Below are positions 7,233-15,489 of a stretch of 64,000 nucleotides of DNA, piece after piece. Source of the DNA: Pusillibacter faecalis (GTDB lineage Bacteria; Bacillota; Clostridia; Oscillospirales; Oscillospiraceae); contig NZ_AP023420.1 of assembly GCF_018408705.1 (NCBI RefSeq), positions 2,294,001-2,358,000 on the forward strand, written 5' to 3'. The translations under genes were made by a program, and so were the position numbers. The notes below the pieces were generated by a model. The model was not told where the DNA came from. It saw only the letters and a program-made list of their open reading frames with translations, and searched no databases. Numbering within the stretch: the first letter of the stretch is position 1; each line of letters begins with the position of its first letter.

Positions 7233-8636
7233 GTGCAAAAATTAACGATCCTAAAAAAGGTACGAGGTGTTATGACTCGGTTCGAACCTTTGACAGAGGA
7301 ATTCATTTCAGCACAGTCTGAGGATGGATTAACCTACTCAGAATTATCTGCTGTGCTTTCCTCCTATGGACTGGATATCAGGAAGGTGGTCCATGACCCA
7401 ACAAGACAAATATTCAACACCTATTACGCAGACTACGATCAAGGCAAATATGCAGCTATTTTTCTGCAGCGTCAATACATCCAAGATACTGGGCAGGCAG
7501 AGTTACGCGCCTTGACCAAGTATGGTGGGATCTGCCCTGAACTAGCAGCTGGAGAATGGAAGAGTTTTTATTTGAAATGCGTACCGATGGTCATGCTGAT
7601 TTATGACTTTCAGCGGAGATACCGCGATATTCCTCGGGAGCAGGTGTTTTCCATCTGGCATGATATTTATAAGCGAATTGACTATGCGAATGATATGTGG
7701 CCGCCGGAGGTGTTGGAATATGTGTTTCAATACGCACCGCCCACTCCGCTGCCTCGGCCTGATGCAGACGGCCGTATCACAATCTACCGCGGCATGGGCA
7801 CACAGTCTCTGCCGCCCGAGCGGGCGATCTCTTGGAGCAGTCACCCGGGAAATGCACTCTGGTTTGCCAATCGTTCTGGGCAGGGGACCCGCATTGCAGT
7901 AGCCCATGTCAAATCAGAACAGATTATCGCCTATTTTCCTGGGTATTCAATGGAAAATGAGGTGGTTGTTCTGCCGGGTACCATATCGGACTATGGGTAT
8001 GAGGATATGATCCCTGCCGCAAAAGAGACTGTCCCTCAAATTCTGGCCCCAACACTGGCGGAGTTTCAGTATTATGGAAAGCAGGCACGGTTGCTGGGCT
8101 ACCAAGAGGAGGCATTATTCCAAGTTCATGGCCTGAAGCATATCCTGCGGGTGCTGCTGCTCTCGCTTATTTACATTCACAATGCAGGGGATCCTTTGAG
8201 CGAGGCGGACCGGCAAATCCTGATTTATTTCAGCCTACTCCATGACATCGGACGGACAACGGATGACCGGGATGATAGCCATGGGGAACAGTCTGTTGCT
8301 CTGATCCGTAAAAAGGGAATCCGCTTGCGTGGAATTCGGTTAAGTCGAAAAGAATACCGAATCGCGGAACTGGTGATCACCCACCACTGCCACGATGACA
8401 TCACTGGTGTTGCGGCGATTATGTCTGAGCCTGGACTCTCACGTAAGGAGAAAGAGCGGGTGATTCACCTATACTACATCTGCAAGGATATGGATGGTTT
8501 GGATCGTGTTCGGTTCAATGGTTTGGACTATCGTATGCTGCGCACAGCGTATGCCAAGCGGCTGCCGCTGGTCGCTGGCTGTCTGCTGGAAGAAGATATT
8601 CTGGCGGCGTTGGATATGGAGATACCAGAGTCGTAA
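7233..8636 (+). CDS. ADP-ribosyltransferase-like / HD phosphohydrolase fusion (467 aa)
   Basis: The start is GTG with AAAAAAGGAG upstream. Residues 1-170 are unrecognised. Residues 183-250 have the order of an R-S-E ADP-ribosyltransferase: IYRG (R186), ISWSS (199-203) and ENEVVVLPG with acids at 241 and 243. Residues 299-425 form an HD domain: HGLKH (299-303), LLHDIGR (H337, D338), THHCHDD (384-389) and KDMDGLDR (D419, D421). HD domains of this kind hydrolyse phosphodiesters or phosphomonoesters in a metal-dependent way. The pairing suggests modification and hydrolysis of nucleotides, or an NAD-linked defence or toxin function. The ART call is from motif spacing only; the HD call is firmer. 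It closes the L1 operon and is followed by a terminator. Confidence 0.7.
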   Translation: MQKLTILKKVRGVMTRFEPLTEEFISAQSEDGLTYSELSAVLSSYGLDIRKVVHDPTRQIFNTYYADYDQGKYAAIFLQRQYIQDTGQAELRALTKYGGICPELAAGEWKSFYLKCVPMVMLIYDFQRRYRDIPREQVFSIWHDIYKRIDYANDMWPPEVLEYVFQYAPPTPLPRPDADGRITIYRGMGTQSLPPERAISWSSHPGNALWFANRSGQGTRIAVAHVKSEQIIAYFPGYSMENEVVVLPGTISDYGYEDMIPAAKETVPQILAPTLAEFQYYGKQARLLGYQEEALFQVHGLKHILRVLLLSLIYIHNAGDPLSEADRQILIYFSLLHDIGRTTDDRDDSHGEQSVALIRKKGIRLRGIRLSRKEYRIAELVITHHCHDDITGVAAIMSEPGLSRKEKERVIHLYYICKDMDGLDRVRFNGLDYRMLRTAYAKRLPLVAGCLLEEDILAALDMEIPES

Positions 8637-8641
8637 ATAGG

Positions 8642-8681
8642 AATAGCGCGGGGGTCCGAACAGGTCCCCCGCGCTATTTTT
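8642..8681 (+). terminator. Factor-independent terminator of the L1 operon
   Basis: A 13 bp perfect stem (AATAGCGCGGGGG with CCCCCGCGCTATT) is followed by TTTTTG. It lies just after the HD-fusion stop and before the convergent dinG-like gene. The T run is on the plus strand, so it mainly ends the L1 operon. Confidence 0.9.
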
Positions 8682-8721
8682 GCGTTCATTTGGTGCAAAT
8701 ACAAATGATTGCAAACCGGCC

Positions 8722-10764
8722 TCAATCGCATACCGTATGATAAAAGGCTTCGATCTCTTGGAGATCAGTGGTGCGGCGATGGATAGGCAGCGAGTTCCAA
8801 GTAATATCGTGGTATCGCTCCGGCTGGGTGTCCCTGAGACGGCTGTCGATGATGGACACGATCCCGGTGTCGCTGAAATTACGGATCAGTCTGCCGATTC
8901 CCTGCTTGAGTTTAATAATCATTTCTGGAACCCGGACATCCATCATGGCGTCCTTGGCAATGGAGGCCTTATACTCAATAATAGGATCGGGTACCGGGAA
9001 TGGCAGGCGGAAGATGACAAGATTGGATAGACTCTTGCCCTCAATGCTGATTCCCTCCCAATAGGCCCCAGTCCCCAGAAGGACAGAATTAACATCATTT
9101 CGGAACGCCTGCAGAACACGTTCTTGGGAGGCACCGTTTTGCTGAATGAGAATTTTGTATGGAAGATTTCTGCTTTGAAGCGCTGCATAGACTTCTTCCA
9201 TATCCGTCTTGGCGGTAAACAGCACCAGAGCCTTCCCCTGAGATATATTAAGGACCTGAATAAGCCGCTCAACACCCTTCTCAATGAACGCCTCATGATC
9301 CCGCGTTGGGTGGGGCAGATCATCGCAGAAATAGATCATGGCATGCTCATCATAGGGGTAAGGAGAAGGATGGGGCTCAGACAAGATACCAGTTCGGCCC
9401 ACAGGAAATCCGGTGTTGTGCAGGAAGTAGGCGTATTGATTTTCTAATGGCCCGCCTACTGCTGAAGTCAGTGTGGCAGAGGTCAGGATGACTCGGATTT
9501 TACTGCTGAAATAGAGTTTTTTCAGAATGTCTTTGGTGTTTTTGGGGCAGAAAGACAAATCCGCGGTCTGGCCTCGGCGTTCCAGCCACAATAACTGCCT
9601 GTCAAAATCTGACGCCAGTTCTTTGAATGACTGTGTAGCGGCGTCCAACTCGTCGGCGCCAGATGAACTGTCACCTCTGCGATAATCCCTGCTGCCAAAG
9701 ACCTGGACGGAACTGGACAATTTTTGCAGTTGCCTGGAAACTGCTCGGATTAAGTCAACTGCACCATCCTCATCGCGGAAAAAGAAACGGTCGGCATATT
9801 TCATGTCACGGGCCGGCTGCGTAATCTGCATACGCATCTGCGAGTTCAAGTTGCTATAAAGGGCACGAACGGAACAGACCACATCATCCGCGTCCTCAAG
9901 GATAAATTCCCGCTCCTCGCCTCGAACTGATTTTACTGCGGAATTGATTGCGTGGATCAACTGGCGCTCCCCAAACCGCTCTGTGGTTGCGCTTCGCACC
10001 TTATCCTCCAGATTGTGGGCCTCGTCAACCACCACAAACTGAACCAGATCGCTTAGCAGGCCACCTTGGTCACGGCTCCGCTTGAATAGGTGCGCCGTCA
10101 ACAAATCCTGATTGCACAGGATAATACCGTTTGTAAATTTCAGTTCGTCACGGAGTCTGGCATATTGACACTGCGATGAGAACGGGCAACCAAGACAGGC
10201 ACGGCGGCTGTATCGTACAATATTGATTTTCTCCCAGACATTGGCTGGGATCGGGGGAGAGAAAGCGCGACGGTCTTGGCAGCCCTCAACAATCTTCTGT
10301 TTCAGCCGAGCAAACTGCTGGCCTTCCGGGGAAGCAAAATAATCGTTGGCCCGCAGTTGACAGACATAGTGTGTTTGGCCTTTGGCCAAAAGCACATCGG
10401 GTGTGACATTGAGCATAGGACTAAGCCTCTTTATGTCATCCATCAACTGTTCCTGCAGTGCGATTGTAGATGTGGCAATGATAACTGGGAGGCCTGTTTT
10501 CTTATTATATAGAAGCAAAGGAACCAGGTACGCGAATGACTTCCCAATCCCTACACCAGCTTCAACTGCGAAGTGGTAATTTCCGCGGACGGCGTCCAAA
10601 ATTGCAAACGCCATATCCTGCTGGCCTTCCCGGGCTTCCAGTCCATATTTATCTGGAGCCTCATCCCAGAAAAAAGCTGACACGAATTCACTGATTTCGT
10701 AGATAATAGAGTCCCATTTCTGCTTTTGATTCTCATTTGTACGGAAGATAGAAAGATAACTCAC
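8722..10764 (-). CDS. dinG: DinG-family iron-sulfur DNA helicase
   Basis: A superfamily 2 XPD/DinG-type 5'-3' helicase. Walker A is GVGIGKS (70-76) and the DEAH box is 247-250. Between them C134, C190, C193 and C199 are placed as in the iron-sulfur domain of DinG. The C-terminal half has GTGAYWEGISIEGKSL and a QGIGRLIR motif VI. It lacks the N-terminal exonuclease domain that Bacillus DinG carries; 680 residues is near the length of the E. coli form. The start is GTG. It is a single-gene unit with its own promoter and no leader module. It probably unwinds R-loops or blocked replication intermediates during element replication or transfer. Confidence 0.9.
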   Translation of the reverse strand: MSYLSIFRTNENQKQKWDSIIYEISEFVSAFFWDEAPDKYGLEAREGQQDMAFAILDAVRGNYHFAVEAGVGIGKSFAYLVPLLLYNKKTGLPVIIATSTIALQEQLMDDIKRLSPMLNVTPDVLLAKGQTHYVCQLRANDYFASPEGQQFARLKQKIVEGCQDRRAFSPPIPANVWEKINIVRYSRRACLGCPFSSQCQYARLRDELKFTNGIILCNQDLLTAHLFKRSRDQGGLLSDLVQFVVVDEAHNLEDKVRSATTERFGERQLIHAINSAVKSVRGEEREFILEDADDVVCSVRALYSNLNSQMRMQITQPARDMKYADRFFFRDEDGAVDLIRAVSRQLQKLSSSVQVFGSRDYRRGDSSSGADELDAATQSFKELASDFDRQLLWLERRGQTADLSFCPKNTKDILKKLYFSSKIRVILTSATLTSAVGGPLENQYAYFLHNTGFPVGRTGILSEPHPSPYPYDEHAMIYFCDDLPHPTRDHEAFIEKGVERLIQVLNISQGKALVLFTAKTDMEEVYAALQSRNLPYKILIQQNGASQERVLQAFRNDVNSVLLGTGAYWEGISIEGKSLSNLVIFRLPFPVPDPIIEYKASIAKDAMMDVRVPEMIIKLKQGIGRLIRNFSDTGIVSIIDSRLRDTQPERYHDITWNSLPIHRRTTDLQEIEAFYHTVCD

Positions 10765-11018
10765 AGGCAGGTTTCCTCTCTGCGCCCAATTGACATGAAA
10801 CTATTATAGCACAATTTGAAAAGAATGAAAGTGGCGATTCTCTTTAGGCGTTGCAGACAGAGACGGGCATCCTTGGCAAAATTCGCCATCCAATGATGTA
10901 AATATGCTTGCTGCATGGCGACATAAAAAGAGCGGGGGCCGACTGGCACCCCGCTTAGCAATTTAGGCCGATGCAATGTAAATGCAGAATTCTGGTCACA
11001 ATACCCGTATCACAAATT
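10765..11018 (-). other. Promoter of the dinG-like gene and terminator of the L2 operon
   Basis: On the minus strand a TATAAT (about 10800-10805 on the plus strand) lies about 35 bases upstream of the dinG-like GTG, with a poor -35. Further upstream, AGCGGGG (10931-10937) pairs with CCCCGCT (10949-10955), followed on the minus strand by CTTTTTAT; this terminates the minus-strand operon above. There are no boxes of the leader module and no supported gene. Confidence 0.6.
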
Positions 11019-11621
11019 TTATTGGGACCCGTCGTGAGTGTTTTGGGGCTTGTTGAATCGCGTACATCTACAGTGACCGTATGGGTCACTGGTCCTAAGC
11101 CAGTAACTATCGACTTGGACAATGCGGCCGCAATTCCGACACAAGCACTTCCACCGGACATCGTGGCTTCGAATGTGCGGATTTGTCACACGCCCGATGA
11201 CAAGGAGATACCCAAATTCCTGACCAGTCAGGTCATACTTGACTGGAGACTGAGAGCAACCGCAGGACTTTGTTTTCCCATTGCGAAGGCTGGAAGATAA
11301 AACAGAAACCGTATTACCACACTTACATTGGCAAATCCATTTTATGCGGCTGCCGGGTGCCGTTTCATCCCTGCGTAGCACTTTCAGGCGTCCAAAAGTT
11401 TGACCTGTCAGATCAATCAGGGAGGGGGAGCGCTGGTGTTTGAGACAGCCACATGACCTTGTGCCGTTAGGCCGCATGAGGCGGGTGGATGATACAGTTG
11501 TCAAATTACCACACTCACATTGGCACAGCCACGTTGGGCGTCCGGCCTTCTGATCTTCTACTCTTTTGATAACTGTCAATTTCCCGAATGTTTGGCCGGT
11601 AAGATCCTTGAATTTTCCCAT
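11019..11621 (-). CDS. Triple-repeat zinc/AP2-like DNA-binding protein (200 aa)
   Basis: Three tandem copies of one module lie at about residues 5-62, 68-122 and 128-184. Each starts DLTGQxFGxLxVxxR and continues W-x-C-x-C-x-CG to end in SCGC or a C-R-C variant. This module occurs singly or repeated in phage and mobile-element proteins and is thought to bind DNA through a small zinc fold next to AP2-type domains. No nuclease domain is attached. A role as a DNA-binding accessory or regulator is inferred. It is the last gene of the L2 operon. Confidence 0.65.
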   Translation of the reverse strand: MGKFKDLTGQTFGKLTVIKRVEDQKAGRPTWLCQCECGNLTTVSSTRLMRPNGTRSCGCLKHQRSPSLIDLTGQTFGRLKVLRRDETAPGSRIKWICQCKCGNTVSVLSSSLRNGKTKSCGCSQSPVKYDLTGQEFGYLLVIGRVTNPHIRSHDVRWKCLCRNCGRIVQVDSYWLRTSDPYGHCRCTRFNKPQNTHDGSQ

Positions 11622-11711
11622 GGTTCTACCTCTTTGTTCGTAGAATGGAATGTGGATATAGATGAGAGGCGCAGACTTGATTCGGTATCTATGCCACAGA
11701 GATCTGGCGGG

Positions 11712-12548
11712 TCATAGAGATTCTGCATGATTATCACCCTGGTTATAACTGCCGTAATAGACAGTGTCTTCCTCTGTGGAGCAATAGACGCCGATGCACA
11801 ATTCCTGCCCCAGTTCTTTTTCAGGATTGTGTTCAACGAAGCAGACTCGCTCGTTTTCACCATCTGCTTGCACGAGGTCAATGTTGATGCAAGGGTATTC
11901 GTCCTCAGAGCATATTTTGACCTGGAGTACAGTGCCATTTGGCATGATAAGAGTGTCTGCGGGGGTCTTGGCTGTTTCCGCTACCGGCTCAAACGCAACC
12001 GGGATAAAACTGGCGGCAGAACAAAGGAAAAATTGGTTTTCCAACTGTACTACGTCGCCCACGGACAGACTGCGGCTGGTCATCGGATTTGGGCGGTCAT
12101 CTCGGTTATAGAGACAATAGAACTGCTCTAAGATATAGGATGTGCGCAATTGAGGCTCCTTGGGTAGCATACCGCGGATCTCAATCTCTCCGCTGAACAC
12201 AGGCATATAATACTGTGACGGGACAGGACCGGAGAAGGGCTGCTCACAGTCATACATCTTTATAAGTAGCCCGTGCTCGTGCAGAGAAGCAAACGGTGCC
12301 TGGAAAAGCGCGATTTGAACATGCTCCACTGATTCAGAAATGTCACCAGTCTGGCCCGCGCTATATGGAAATTCAGGCGTAGAACAACCAGTTTCCTGCC
12401 GCTCAGCCAAGCAACTGCGACAGATATCGCCACCGATAAAATCACTGGATGCCTGATAATGACCAGATCCCTCAGGATGCTCCCAGGTTAGCATAGCACC
12501 ACAGATTTTGCAAAATACAATGTTTGGGCCTTTTGTGATGTTTTCCAT
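11712..12548 (-). CDS. YodL-like domain protein with N-terminal zinc knuckle (278 aa)
   Basis: CKIC and CRSC pairs in the first 50 residues suggest zinc binding. Residues about 95-190 resemble the YodL-type domain common on Firmicute mobile elements, with YxxVF...LE.FY...N.DDRPNPMTSRSLSVGDVV followed by FFLCSAASF. The last 75 residues form a beta-rich domain containing CINIDL and CFVEHNPEKELGQ. The function of YodL domains is unknown. The gene lies in the L2 operon with three other genes. Confidence 0.6.
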   Translation of the reverse strand: MENITKGPNIVFCKICGAMLTWEHPEGSGHYQASSDFIGGDICRSCLAERQETGCSTPEFPYSAGQTGDISESVEHVQIALFQAPFASLHEHGLLIKMYDCEQPFSGPVPSQYYMPVFSGEIEIRGMLPKEPQLRTSYILEQFYCLYNRDDRPNPMTSRSLSVGDVVQLENQFFLCSAASFIPVAFEPVAETAKTPADTLIMPNGTVLQVKICSEDEYPCINIDLVQADGENERVCFVEHNPEKELGQELCIGVYCSTEEDTVYYGSYNQGDNHAESL

Positions 12549-12591
12549 TATAAATCAAACCTCCAATTTTGATTGTGCGCATGTATTTTCG

Positions 12592-13128
12592 TCAGTTATC
12601 GGTGTTTTTGCAAGCATATTCGTTTTTTCGCGCACGGGCCGTATCCCAATAAGGCAGATATTTCACACCGCTCAGCGTCAAATAGAAGCAGTTGCTGGTA
12701 AGACCATCGTCGATCTCTACAATTTCCCCTATTTTGACCATGACCCCCAAAAGTTCAGATGCACCTTTTCGCTTCGCCATGGAAAAGAATGCTGAAGGAG
12801 TCAAGTTTACTGTCCCAGATAACCGCACGGCGTACTGGTACCCGTCGGGAGGCGATTTGCGTTTGAGTAGGGTGTGCAAGTACCATGTGTTTGCGTCCTT
12901 GAAATCATAAACACGAAATTCACATGGCTTTTTTAGTTTTGGACACCAATTTGGCGGGTAGATTTTGGGATCTTTTTTCTTAAACATACGGTATTTCTTT
13001 CCGGCTGTGCAATACTGCTGACCAAACTGCAGCACGATATACCCTTCCTGACGGGGTTCGCCCTTGAGATAAGTCAACCGATGCGGGCACCTTGAACAGT
13101 GGAATCTCTGAATCCCTTTTGTACCCAT
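12592..13128 (-). CDS. Cysteine-containing hypothetical protein (178 aa)
   Basis: The start is the ATG preceded by AGGCGGTG and separated from the upstream stop by one base (TAATATG), so it is translationally coupled to the gene before it. It has HCSRCPHR near the N terminus and a second pair, WCPKLKKPCEF, near residue 65; these probably bind one zinc ion. The rest is predicted alpha/beta. The family is not recognised. Confidence 0.55.
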   Translation of the reverse strand: MGTKGIQRFHCSRCPHRLTYLKGEPRQEGYIVLQFGQQYCTAGKKYRMFKKKDPKIYPPNWCPKLKKPCEFRVYDFKDANTWYLHTLLKRKSPPDGYQYAVRLSGTVNLTPSAFFSMAKRKGASELLGVMVKIGEIVEIDDGLTSNCFYLTLSGVKYLPYWDTARARKNEYACKNTDN

Positions 13129-13129
13129 A

Positions 13130-13780
13130 TTAGACACCGCCTTTATTGTCTTTCTGCTTTTCAGAAGGACCGGAGGTGCCATGATTGCATTCCGGCGTTG
13201 GAAAAGGAACTCCTACAGCGAGTTTTTTCGTGTCATAGAGGTAGATGGGCTGGATCACCCAGTCCCAATTACCCGCAGAACCAGCATTGAGCCAGGCAGA
13301 GGATCGGGAGGCTTCAAACTCGTTGCTGCTGATTTGACCGTTGCCGTTATCAAAGGCGGTCAGCACATCGTCATACTCCAAGCGGCCGTGGGTACATAAG
13401 TCCTGCAACATGGACTCAATGGCCTGCCGCTGGGTTGGATAAAGAGACGGCTGTAAGAATTCCCGGTCACTGACACATTGCAACTGATAAAAGATCAGGC
13501 AGCACTCGCCGGGGACCCAACCATTCGGCTGACGCATATAGTGTTCCAGTCTGACATGGGGATCTTTGCCGTTCAGGCATGTACCAAAGATGGAGAAACC
13601 GAGGCGGTTGGGCAGGAAGGCTTTGTTATTGCTGCTGACCGCGTAGGTGCGGTCGAGTTGTGTATAACTGGGATTTTCGAACGGACCAAAGTCAGAGAAC
13701 GTGATCAGCCCATCCAGATGATATCGTGGATGATTTGCCTCATGTGCGGAAAAAATCTGCGCCAAGTCGAGATATTTCAT
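13130..13780 (-). CDS. Hypothetical protein (216 aa), first gene after L2
   Basis: The ATG has AAAGGA eight bases upstream. A longer open frame runs back through the leader, but it crosses both terminators and is not protein-like. The product is soluble and contains a segment FDNGNGQISSNEF that only loosely resembles an EF-hand. No family is recognised. It lies about 100 bases downstream of the second L2 terminator. Confidence 0.55.
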   Translation of the reverse strand: MKYLDLAQIFSAHEANHPRYHLDGLITFSDFGPFENPSYTQLDRTYAVSSNNKAFLPNRLGFSIFGTCLNGKDPHVRLEHYMRQPNGWVPGECCLIFYQLQCVSDREFLQPSLYPTQRQAIESMLQDLCTHGRLEYDDVLTAFDNGNGQISSNEFEASRSSAWLNAGSAGNWDWVIQPIYLYDTKKLAVGVPFPTPECNHGTSGPSEKQKDNKGGV

Positions 13781-13883
13781 GGTACCAGTCCTTTCATTTT
13801 TAGATGATCTGAGGCTTTTATAATGAACGGGCCTTGCGGCCCGGAGCAAAGGGAATGCTTCCGAGCCGGAAGCAAATCTATAT

Positions 13884-14052
13884 AAAAAAGTGAGCAGGGA
13901 TAGGGATATCCCGCTCACTTTGTTGCCAGTGTTGGCAAAAAACAAAAATGCCATCGCCCCCAGGGTGATGGCATGGATGAAACACGGTGTACTTTGCCAT
14001 ATGGCACAGATACTGATATTTATAATATAACGCATTCAAGCACAAAAAGCAA
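13884..14052 (-). promoter_or_regulatory. Leader module L2 (minus strand)
   Basis: Read on the minus strand, TTGCTT (14052-14047), a 17 bp spacer and TATATT (14029-14024) form the promoter. Box 1 AGTATCTG is at 14014-14007. The stem-loop TGCC-ATAT-GGCA is at 14006-13995. Box 2 AGTACACCG (13993-13985) runs into GTGTTTCA. Terminator 1 is ATGCCATC/GATGGCAT with TTTTTGTTTTTT (13973-13938). Terminator 2 is AAGTGAGC/GCTCACTT with TTTTTTATAT (13920-13884). It has the shortest box spacing of the seven (13 bases rather than 19-21) and lies back to back with L3. Confidence 0.8.
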
Positions 14053-14087
14053 TCCTCGCTCGATATGGAGAGGTAATCGGATAAGGC

Positions 14088-14264
14088 TTGCATTTCATCT
14101 TGTGGTCAGGTATAATAATGCCATAAAGTATCCGTTGACTGTATCTACAGTCATCAGTAGTCGTGTTTCAAAGCGCCTAAAGGCAGACTTGCCTTTGGGC
14201 GCTTTTTTATATATATGGGCCTTCGGGCCACAAGGAGGGGCGCCGAGGTGCGTCCCTCTTTTCA
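14088..14264 (+). promoter_or_regulatory. Leader module L3
   Basis: TTGCAT (14088-14093), a 17 bp spacer and TATAAT (14111-14116) form the promoter. Box 1 AGTATCCG is at 14127-14134. The stem-loop is TGACTGT/ACAGTCA (14136-14153). Box 2 AGTAGTCG (14156-14163) runs into GTGTTTCA. Terminator 1 is GCGCC..AAGGC/GCCTT..GGCGC with six T (14173-14208). Terminator 2 is GAGGGGCGC/GCGTCCCTC followed by TTTTC (14235-14264). It is divergent from L2, with 35 bases between the two -35 elements. Confidence 0.85.
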
Positions 14265-14280
14265 TTTCTTGTGAGGGGGG

Positions 14281-14517
14281 GTGAATGATTTGGAAACTGA
14301 GCCGAACGCAGTGAAAGGCAAAAAGCAGTCAGATAAAACTATCTTTGTCGTGGTCGAAGACGGGCGTGTCCAAGAAGTATACGCCTGTGCATCCTTGACC
14401 GGTGTCGAGGTTGAGATTCTGGACAAGGATGATGCCAAGGTATCTGAAGATGCCGCATGGCGCTCCACGCTCCAGCGCATCGCTGAGGTAGCGGAGCAAT
14501 ACACACAAATCTATTGA
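14281..14517 (+). CDS. Small hypothetical protein (about 78 aa)
   Basis: First gene after L3. The GTG at 14281 directly follows a G-rich ribosome-binding site and is rather close to it; an in-frame TTG at 14290 is an equally good start. The middle of the protein, TIFVVVEDGRVQEVYAC, predicts a beta hairpin, and the end is helical. The family is not recognised. Confidence 0.5.
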   Translation: MNDLETEPNAVKGKKQSDKTIFVVVEDGRVQEVYACASLTGVEVEILDKDDAKVSEDAAWRSTLQRIAEVAEQYTQIY

Positions 14518-14560
14518 TGAGGGATCAGGGAAAGCCTGCACAGAACAGGAGTTCCTACAG

Positions 14561-14662
14561 ATGTTGGCTGATGCCGGCATCGAAGCCCGAACAGTCGGAG
14601 ACCATACAGAGCACAATCATTGCGGGAGTATCCGAGTAGCGGATGCTCCCGCAGTCTATTAG
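14561..14662 (+). CDS. 33-residue peptide gene
   Basis: The ATG has AGGAG nine bases upstream, and the frame encodes MLADAGIEARTVGDH and so on to a TAG just before the next gene. A perfect-looking TGCGGGAG/CTCCCGCA inverted repeat overlaps its 3' end. Composition matches the neighbouring genes better than the alternative frames. The fold and role are unknown. Confidence 0.4.
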   Translation: MLADAGIEARTVGDHTEHNHCGSIRVADAPAVY

Positions 14663-14676
14663 TAAGGAGAATGGCT

Positions 14677-15468
14677 ATGGATATCAGAGCATTGTTGAAG
14701 CAGGGCAGTTCGCTGGAAGAATTGGAGCAGTCTCTATTGGATTTGGACTCGGAATTTGACTTCAAATGCCGCCATTGCGGCAAGTGTTGTAAAAACCAAG
14801 ATACCGTTTTGTTTACTGCCCGAGATATCTACAATATCGCAAAGAAACTTGGTAAGACCACAGAGCATGTCATCCAGGAGTGCGGAGAGGTATCGATTGG
14901 ATATTCGTCCCGGATTCCGCTGGTCCATATGGTGCCAATTGGCCCGCAACGTCGTTGTCCATTGCTACGGGATGATGGACGCTGCAGTGTCCATGACTGC
15001 AAGCCTACAGCCTGCGCACTGTTTCCTGTAGGGCGTGTCGCATCCATTGAAGGTGTTTTGGACAAAAACATGGAGGTCACAAAAGATTGCGTCAAGGTTC
15101 GCTATGTGCTCAATGACTTTAATTGTGGGTCAGCAAAAAGGCATAACACAATCCGCAGTTGGTTGGCTAGGTTTCAGATACCGGAAGAGGATGATTTTTT
15201 CCTTGAATGGACAGTAGTAACCGCAAATCTAAGTGTGATGGTGAATAAAATGGAAAATCTCCATTTTCCATCGAGAACGCTTGAGATGGTGTGGAACATC
15301 ATCTTTAGCCTTCTCTATGTTAACTATGACACGGGAAAAGAGTTTATGCCCCAGTTTGAATCGGCAGCGGAACAGCTCAACGCACTGTGCAGAAAATTTT
15401 GGAGTTTGGAAGCGGAAGAAACTGAGGACAGTTCCATCGACAAACCGAAAATGCCGGATTTATTATAA
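14677..15468 (+). CDS. YkgJ-like cysteine-cluster protein (263 aa)
   Basis: Residues about 27-37 contain CRHCGKCCKN and residues around 105-115 contain HDCKPTACALFPVGR. These are the CxxCxxCC and C-x(n)-C parts of the YkgJ/Fli-B-like putative zinc or iron-sulfur cluster family. The family's biochemical role is unclear; related proteins include lysine-N-methylase-like enzymes. The start chosen has AAGGAG seven bases upstream; another ATG lies six bases earlier. The 3' 130 residues are helical and unrecognised. Confidence 0.65.
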   Translation: MDIRALLKQGSSLEELEQSLLDLDSEFDFKCRHCGKCCKNQDTVLFTARDIYNIAKKLGKTTEHVIQECGEVSIGYSSRIPLVHMVPIGPQRRCPLLRDDGRCSVHDCKPTACALFPVGRVASIEGVLDKNMEVTKDCVKVRYVLNDFNCGSAKRHNTIRSWLARFQIPEEDDFFLEWTVVTANLSVMVNKMENLHFPSRTLEMVWNIIFSLLYVNYDTGKEFMPQFESAAEQLNALCRKFWSLEAEETEDSSIDKPKMPDLL

Positions 15469-15489
15469 AATGGAAACGAGTGATCTGAT

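Noticed and set aside
13130..13780. An EF-hand calcium site in FDNGNGQISSNEF
   Set aside because: The loop spacing is off by one and the first ligand is not acidic, so the resemblance is too weak.
13780..14035. N-terminal extension of the first L2-operon gene through the leader
   Set aside because: The extension would cross both terminators and has no protein-like composition; a good ribosome-binding site precedes the ATG at 13780.
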